Translations under genes and position numbers: made by a program
NCBI RefSeq assembly: GCF_030711595.1
Contig: NZ_JAUJUJ010000024.1
Location: 1 to 47,129, forward strand
Direction: 5' to 3'
DNA length: 47,129 nucleotides
Source: Stenotrophomonas sp. YIM B06876
GTDB taxonomy: Bacteria; Pseudomonadota; Gammaproteobacteria; Xanthomonadales; Xanthomonadaceae
In this document: piece after piece, positions 43,494-47,129 of the stretch
Numbering within the stretch: position 1 is the first letter of the stretch
Layout: each line of letters starts with the position of its first letter
The notes under the pieces: model-generated
Databases searched by the model: none
What the model saw: the letters and a program-made list of their open reading frames with translations, nothing else
Told to the model about the DNA's origin: nothing

Positions 43494-44264
43494 TCATTGA
43501 TCGTCGCCTTCGCAGCGGGAAATCAACGCTCGCATGGACGCCATTACGCTGGTGACCTCCTCTGCAGCCACAGCAGACATGCCATCAGTCAGCTCGTCGT
43601 CCGTCCTGGAGGCATCGTCCGTGTATGCGGAGAGGGTCGTGAGACAGCTGGCGTTGTCTCCTTTGCGTTGGTAGGCGGCAGCAATTTCCATCCGTAGGCC
43701 GGCGGCCACGGAGTACGGCAGGGTTTCCCCGCATACCTTCAGGATGGCCTCATGCGCGGAAATGGTTTTATGGTCATCTTCAGCAGTAGTCCGTTGTTCT
43801 GATTGCCGCAGGGTCGCCTGGATGCTGTCTGATGCACAGACCGGTTTGACTGCCAGGTACACGCCTTTGAAGCCACCATTGCTGCCGCAGTAGGCGGTAC
43901 AGCTATCAGGTGAAGTTGTGCCAACTTCGATTCCGCGTTCAGTCCGGTGCATCGTCAACGTGCATTGGTCTGAATCAGGAAGGGGTTCTACCTCGACCGA
44001 TCGGAGGTTGCCGCTTGCGGTGCCGGTCATGCTGCATCCATAGCCCGACGTCTCGGTTTCGAGCTGGAAACGGAGGTGGCCATCTCTCCCACCCTCAAAC
44101 AGTCGGAGTTCTCCCCAACCTCCTTGCGTGATGTAAGTGTCGGCTGGCCGGGCAGTGTGCCCGGGCGCGGGCCTGTCGACCTCCTGGGCAAGGGAGCGCT
44201 CCGAAGTGCAACTGGCGAGGATGGCAGCTGCAAGCAAGGCAGATGTGAGATTGAGCAATTCCAT
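43494..44264 (-). CDS. Lipoprotein, candidate T4SS immunity protein (X-Tfi)
   Basis: A 256-residue lipoprotein. The lipobox is L-A-S-C19. The mature part starts with a beta-rich domain (about 45-150) that holds most of its cysteines, followed by a helical domain (about 155-256) like a small repeat region. I recognise no family. It lies 14 bases upstream of the XVIPCD effector gene on the same strand; known effectors of this system are paired with periplasmic lipoprotein inhibitors encoded next door. I start at the ATG at 44264, which has AGGAAA upstream. The frame before it consists of transposase remnant. Confidence 0.78.
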   Translation of the reverse strand: MELLNLTSALLAAAILASCTSERSLAQEVDRPAPGHTARPADTYITQGGWGELRLFEGGRDGHLRFQLETETSGYGCSMTGTASGNLRSVEVEPLPDSDQCTLTMHRTERGIEVGTTSPDSCTAYCGSNGGFKGVYLAVKPVCASDSIQATLRQSEQRTTAEDDHKTISAHEAILKVCGETLPYSVAAGLRMEIAAAYQRKGDNASCLTTLSAYTDDASRTDDELTDGMSAVAAEEVTSVMASMRALISRCEGDDQ

Positions 44265-44315
44265 GCTGATGTAGTTTCCTGAGAATAGAAAGACGGTAGC
44301 AATTTGCAGGTTGAA

Positions 44316-44474
44316 GATGGGTAATGACCGCTTCCGTGCCGCCATCAAAACCCAACTAGGCCGCATCGTCACCCTGCAAAAAGCAGGAAGGCCAAAAAGT
44401 GGAGCCAAGAAAACTAAGAGCCGGAAGATCCGGAGATCGCCCTGAACTAATTGACTGTGAACCCTGTTTTCTCG
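44316..44474 (+). pseudogene. 3' fragment of Y1 transposase type A
   Basis: About 155 bases that closely match the 3' end of the transposase at 39859-40576 (from G-G-G-C-A-A-T-G-A-C-C-G-C onward), including the region after the stop and a decayed end sequence (GACTGTGAACCCTGTTTTC). The rest of the gene is missing. It abuts the start of the lipoprotein gene at 44264. Confidence 0.85.
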
Positions 44475-44899
44475 CCTTCCACAGCACAATCGCTGTCGTC
44501 AATCGGGACCGTTTTGTCCACCCCACCAGGATGCAGGGTGACGTAAACGTCGGCTCCGCGGTACCAAACGAGGGTGTCTCCCTTCCTCTCCAGATGGGCG
44601 TCTTCGTTGCCGTAACTGGGGCATGTGTGATCGGCATCGTCGGATGACTCGGAGCAGAACCGCACCTGGGCCCGACGGCCCTTGATCGAGCCCTTGAGCA
44701 ATCCGCTCTCGCCCCTGACACGCGTGCCGTCGCCCCAGATGCCGCTGATCTCAGAGCCCTTCTGCTGCAGCTCAAGGGTGGCGACATGACCGAAACGGCA
44801 TTCCTGCCGGTAGACCCATTGTCCGCCGAAACTGGTTCCGGCCGTCGCACAAGAGGCGCAAGCCAGCGACAGCAGCGACGCTGAGAATTTCCCTTTCAT
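44447..44899 (-). CDS. Small exported protein within the effector island
   Basis: A 150-residue protein with a clear signal peptide (K-G-K-F then a hydrophobic core) ending at a Cys cluster (A-C-A-S-C, residues 13-17); it may be a lipoprotein, though the lipobox is poor. The mature domain is a predicted beta barrel with alternating Gly/Arg strands and about five cysteines. No family recognised. GGAGTGG precedes the ATG at 44899. Its last bases run into the type A end sequence, so the C-terminus may have been altered by insertion. It lies between two transposase scars, like the immunity-type genes nearby. Confidence 0.68.
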   Translation of the reverse strand: MKGKFSASLLSLACASCATAGTSFGGQWVYRQECRFGHVATLELQQKGSEISGIWGDGTRVRGESGLLKGSIKGRRAQVRFCSESSDDADHTCPSYGNEDAHLERKGDTLVWYRGADVYVTLHPGGVDKTVPIDDSDCAVEGEKTGFTVN

Positions 44900-44957
44900 C
44901 AAGACCACTCCATGGGCGGGGCCCCCTTTTATAGCGCATGGAAATCCGGGAAACCGG

Positions 44958-45021
44958 GATCAAAGTCGAATTCCGACCTCGGTAGCCTCACAGAAAAATT
45001 TGGGGTCAGAGTCGAATTCCG
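44958..45021 (+). repeat. AAATTTGGGGTCAGAGTCGAATTCC end copy
   Basis: GGGGTCAGAGTCGAATTCC (45003-45021) is identical to the left end of unit A (39759). A decayed copy, GGGATCAAAGTCGAATTCC, lies just before it (about 44957-44975). Confidence 0.8.
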
Positions 45022-45192
45022 CTCGACGAAACCACGCTTACCGAAATCCGCGACTACCTCCGGCAACAACGCGCACTGGGGCACGACGCCTTTCGCACAA
45101 TGGTCGAAGCAAAAACCCGGCGCTTCGCCGGCACCCGGCCCGCCTATCGACCGCCGAAACCCTCAAACAATGAAGTCAAACCCGATAAGTGA
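45022..45192 (+). pseudogene. 3' fragment of Y1 transposase type B with intact frame
   Basis: The last ~57 codons of the type B transposase. Unlike the copies at 40602 and 46248 it retains GCACTGGGGCACGACG, so the frame runs L-D-E-T-T-L-T-E-I-R-D-Y-L to a normal stop at 45190-45192. It joins directly to a type A left end, so two different elements are fused here. Confidence 0.88.
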
Positions 45193-45197
45193 ACCTG

Positions 45198-45223
45198 ACC
45201 CCGTTATTGGACCCCGTTATTGG
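45198..45223 (+). repeat. ACCCCGTTATTGG perfect tandem duplication
   Basis: ACCCCGTTATTGG at 45198-45210 is repeated exactly at 45211-45223, at the right end of the type B fragment. The intact unit at 46971 has the sequence once. Confidence 0.85.
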
Positions 45224-45231
45224 ACTCCACC

Positions 45232-45321
45232 ATGCAGTGGCTCGTGCAATCGGCGCAGGCCCTGCAACGCATGACCTGGGATGAGGATTACCGGCGCGAG
45301 GTCGGGCGGAGGATTTCGTAG
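45232..45321 (+). other. Short open frame of 29 codons, possible gene remnant
   Basis: M-Q-W-L-V-Q-S-A-Q-A-L-Q-R-M-T-W-D-E-D-Y to a stop at 45321. The composition looks protein-like and it starts right after a transposase end, but there is no ribosome-binding site and I do not recognise it. It may be a fragment of a gene cut by the element. Confidence 0.3.
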
Positions 45322-45392
45322 CCTTCAACAACAAGCCCCGCTTTTGGCTTGCTTGTCATGCGGGTGGATTAACTGCCTCCGTCCCCTTTAGT

Positions 45393-45866
45393 TCATTCGA
45401 GAGATGCCGCCTTAAAAGGCATCCAATCAGTCTGAGATACAACTTCATCGCCTGAAACCAGCAAAGCTCTGAACAAGTATTCCTCTTCTGGAGTAAGGCA
45501 GCGCGTGGCTGTCAGCGCCGTCAGTTGAACGAGCAGGACTACTTCCTCACCAGGCGGCAAAGACAAACGAGACCCAGTGCCTACGTAGTCAAGGTAACTG
45601 CACGGCGCGATAACCGCACCGCCAGCACGCGCAACCTCCACCTTGACCGAAGACTCCGCACTCAGACTAAACAAGCGGTCATCAACCACCAGCGCATCTT
45701 CAGATCTGTTACTCACAGTAACTATGAACTCTTTTCCTTCGACAATATCGACTTCGACGTGCGAGCCATATTGCTTACAGGAAAGCAGAAATGCGGCACA
45801 CACCAAGGCCATGAGGAAACACAAGACCGTCGACTGCGAGGCGACCACTTTTTTCACCTTATTCAT
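45393..45866 (-). CDS. Lipoprotein overlapping a truncated gene
   Basis: A 157-residue lipoprotein: a basic N-terminus, a hydrophobic core and the lipobox F-L-L-S-C30. The mature domain looks like an immunoglobulin-type beta sandwich (E-F-I-V-T-V-S-N-R-S-E-D-A-L-V-V, and L-P-P-G-E-E-V-V-L-L-V). No named family recognised. The ATG overlaps the stop of the preceding frame as ATGA, a mark of translational coupling. Base composition is lower in GC than the main chromosome part, in line with transfer. By position and type it could be the inhibitor of the truncated upstream gene product. Confidence 0.72.
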   Translation of the reverse strand: MNKVKKVVASQSTVLCFLMALVCAAFLLSCKQYGSHVEVDIVEGKEFIVTVSNRSEDALVVDDRLFSLSAESSVKVEVARAGGAVIAPCSYLDYVGTGSRLSLPPGEEVVLLVQLTALTATRCLTPEEEYLFRALLVSGDEVVSQTDWMPFKAASLE

Positions 45867-46166
45867 CTTGAACGCTCCCGATTTTCACGATCTCTTTCAG
45901 GCTCCTCCTTACGCCTCGGTTCGTCCGACCCCTCTCTTTCCCTAATGCGCTCCTTGTAGGTATTGATCTGATCCTTGAATCCCTGAACCTCCTCCGGAGT
46001 GTTTCCGAATCGATCGGCGTTTTTCAGGTTGTATTCGCAGGCGTCAATCTCATCTTTCCAGTTCTCGCCGTAGCCATTTTTTTCGATGTGCTCGTCATAA
46101 TGCTTTTCAAACTCGTGGCCCAGAGTAGCAGCCAATAGGTCAATGGGGTCAGGTTCACTTTCCTAG
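45863..46166 (-). pseudogene. 5'-truncated gene, upstream of the lipoprotein
   Basis: The 3' ~100 codons of a gene whose start is lost. The frame is open from a TAG at about 46167-46169, through the type B element end, to the stop at 45863. The native part begins about L-L-A-A-T-L-G-H-E-F-E-K-H-Y-D-E-H, then a helical, highly charged region, ending in an Arg/Glu-rich tail (R-E-R-S-R). A TTG at 46135 would allow a 90-residue product. H-E-F-E-K-H could be a metal-binding remnant, but this is weak. It was probably a larger protein cut by insertion of the Y1 element. Confidence 0.55.
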
Positions 46167-46971
46167 GTCAGGATGCGCCACTGACTGACAGGCTATGGCG
46201 GCGCTGAAGGACAGACGGATTGCACGGTCGCTGCCACTGTCGGCGTCATGGCCAGACTATCCCGCATCGACCTGCCCGGCGTCCCGCAGCACATCGTGCA
46301 GCGCGGCAACAATCGCCTGCCCTGTTTTCTGGATGACGGTGACCGGCTGCGCTATCTGCACCTGCTCAAAGCGGCGCTGCATACCAGCGGCTGTCAGCTG
46401 CACGCCTATTGTGCTGATGGATAACCATGTCCATCTGCTGCTCACGCCGTCCACAGCTGGTGCGGTCGCAAAGATGATGCAGCGGCTTGGGCGGAACTAT
46501 GTGGCCCTGTTCAATGGCCGCCACGGACGCACCGGCACGCTCTGGGAGGGCCGCTACAAGGCGTGTCTGGTCGACAGCGAAGATTATGTGCTGCGCTGCT
46601 ACCGCTATATCGAACTGAACCCGGTGCGTGCGCGCATGACGGATGATCCTGCGACCCACCGCTGGTCCAGCTGCGCCGCCAACCTGGGACAAAGGCCGCA
46701 GTCGGGCCTGCAACCGCACCCATGCTGGCTGGCGCTTGGCACTGATGCCGAAAAACGGGCCCTCGCGTACCGCATCCTGCTCGACGAAGCCCTCGACGAA
46801 ACCACGCTTACCGAAATCCGCGACTACCTCCGGCAACAACGCGCACTGGGCACGACGCCTCTCGCGCGATGGTCGCGGCAAAAACCCGGCGCTTCGCGGG
46901 CACCTGGCCCGCCCATCGACCGCCGAAACCCTCAAACAATGAAGTCAAACCCGATAAGTGAACCTGACCCC
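46145..46971 (+). mobile_element. Y1-transposase unit B, bounded by 16-base perfect inverted repeats
   Basis: GGGGTCAGGTTCACTT at 46145-46160 is the exact reverse complement of AAGTGAACCTGACCCC at 46956-46971. Between them lies one Y1 transposase pseudogene and nothing else. The 3' repeat overlaps the transposase stop codon. The left repeat lies inside the truncated gene at 45863-46166, so the unit seems to have inserted there. Confidence 0.82.
46248..46961 (+). pseudogene. REP-associated-type tyrosine transposase B, two frameshifts
   Basis: A Y1 (HUH) transposase starting M-A-R-L-S-R-I-D-L-P-G-V-P-Q-H-I. An extra T at about 46409 breaks the frame just before the HUH motif; the next frame carries V-L-M-D-N-H-V-H-L-L-L, R-L-G-R-N-Y, G-T-L-W-E-G-R-Y-K and R-Y-I-E-L-N-P-V-R-A. 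A missing G after 46850 (GCACTGGG-CACGACG, versus GGGG at 45072) shifts the last ~35 codons, so the true stop would be at 46959. It shows clear homology to transposase A but is a distinct type. Confidence 0.88.
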
Positions 46972-47040
46972 GTTATTGCTGGGTCAGAGTGGATAGCTAG
47001 GTCAGCAAGGGCCAAACGGGGCACTCCACTCTGACCCCTG
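46956..47040. repeat. Composite of both transposase end types
   Basis: The type B right end (AAGTGAACCTGACCCCG) is followed within 20 bases by GGGTCAGAGTGG (46981), then GGTCAG, and CACTCTGACCCCTGTCTTTCC (47024), which are type A-like ends in both senses. It marks yet another insertion junction at the right edge. Confidence 0.7.
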
Positions 47041-47129
47041 TCTTTCCTTCTCGACATCCGCGAGTCCGGGACGCGCCCCGACTCGCTTCCAGCCCATCAA
47101 TCGCTCAATGATGCGGGCGATCCTTCCGT
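47002..47129 (-). CDS. Partial open frame at the window edge
   Basis: An open frame enters from the right edge and reads R-I-A-R-I-I-E-R-L-M-G-W-K-R-V-G-A-R-P before running through the type A end sequence to a stop at 47002. It may be the 3' end of a gene whose tail has been replaced by repeat sequence. Too short for a family call. Confidence 0.25.
   Translation of the reverse strand, partial: GRIARIIERLMGWKRVGARPGLADVEKERQGSEWSAPFGPC

Overview
The window is GC-rich gammaproteobacterial DNA that fits the Xanthomonadaceae/Lysobacterales (a Stenotrophomonas-, Pseudoxanthomonas- or Lysobacter-like bacterium). The grounds are an Oar-type TonB-dependent receptor, two multi-domain cyclic-di-GMP proteins, several small DUF families that I recall from this order (DUF3297, DUF4031, DUF6868), and above all a protein with a C-terminal XVIPCD, the signal that sends antibacterial effectors to the Xanthomonadales type IV secretion system. 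Genus cannot be fixed from the sequence alone.

From 1 to about 38.5 kb the layout is that of a normal chromosome: small conserved hypothetical genes (0.2-2.0 kb), a Na+/H+ antiporter, a DODA-like dioxygenase divergent from a LysR regulator, an EAL phosphodiesterase, an M13 lipoprotein peptidase, an MpaB/DUF2236 oxygenase, an M28 peptidase, an Oar-like receptor, an NHL-repeat/LytM (M23) fusion next to a lytic transglycosylase, a HEPN protein, a methyltransferase, a zinc alcohol dehydrogenase, a second GGDEF/EAL protein, a glycine-zipper protein, a thiamine-uptake locus, an NRAMP-like transporter and a GT39 glycosyltransferase. The thiamine locus is the clearest functional unit: a TPP riboswitch (32308-32388) precedes a TonB-dependent receptor and, with an ATGA overlap, a PnuC-type transporter; an APH-fold kinase lies just upstream.

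From about 38.9 kb to the right edge the sequence is an accessory island. It holds an IS3-type transposase remnant, two nearly complete but frameshifted REP-associated-type tyrosine (Y1) transposases, and at least four separate fragments of the same two transposase types. All share short end sequences built on GGGGTCAG/CTGACCCC. Between these scars sit small exported proteins: an LprI-like protein, the XVIPCD effector with an upstream lipoprotein that is a good candidate immunity protein, another secreted protein, and a lipoprotein overlapping a 5'-truncated gene.

The best candidate for an undescribed system is this island: T4SS effector/immunity-type cargo separated by transposase 3' ends and reiterated terminal repeats, as if the Y1 elements had repeatedly inserted into or shuffled the cassettes. 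No rRNA, tRNA or CRISPR array was recognised.
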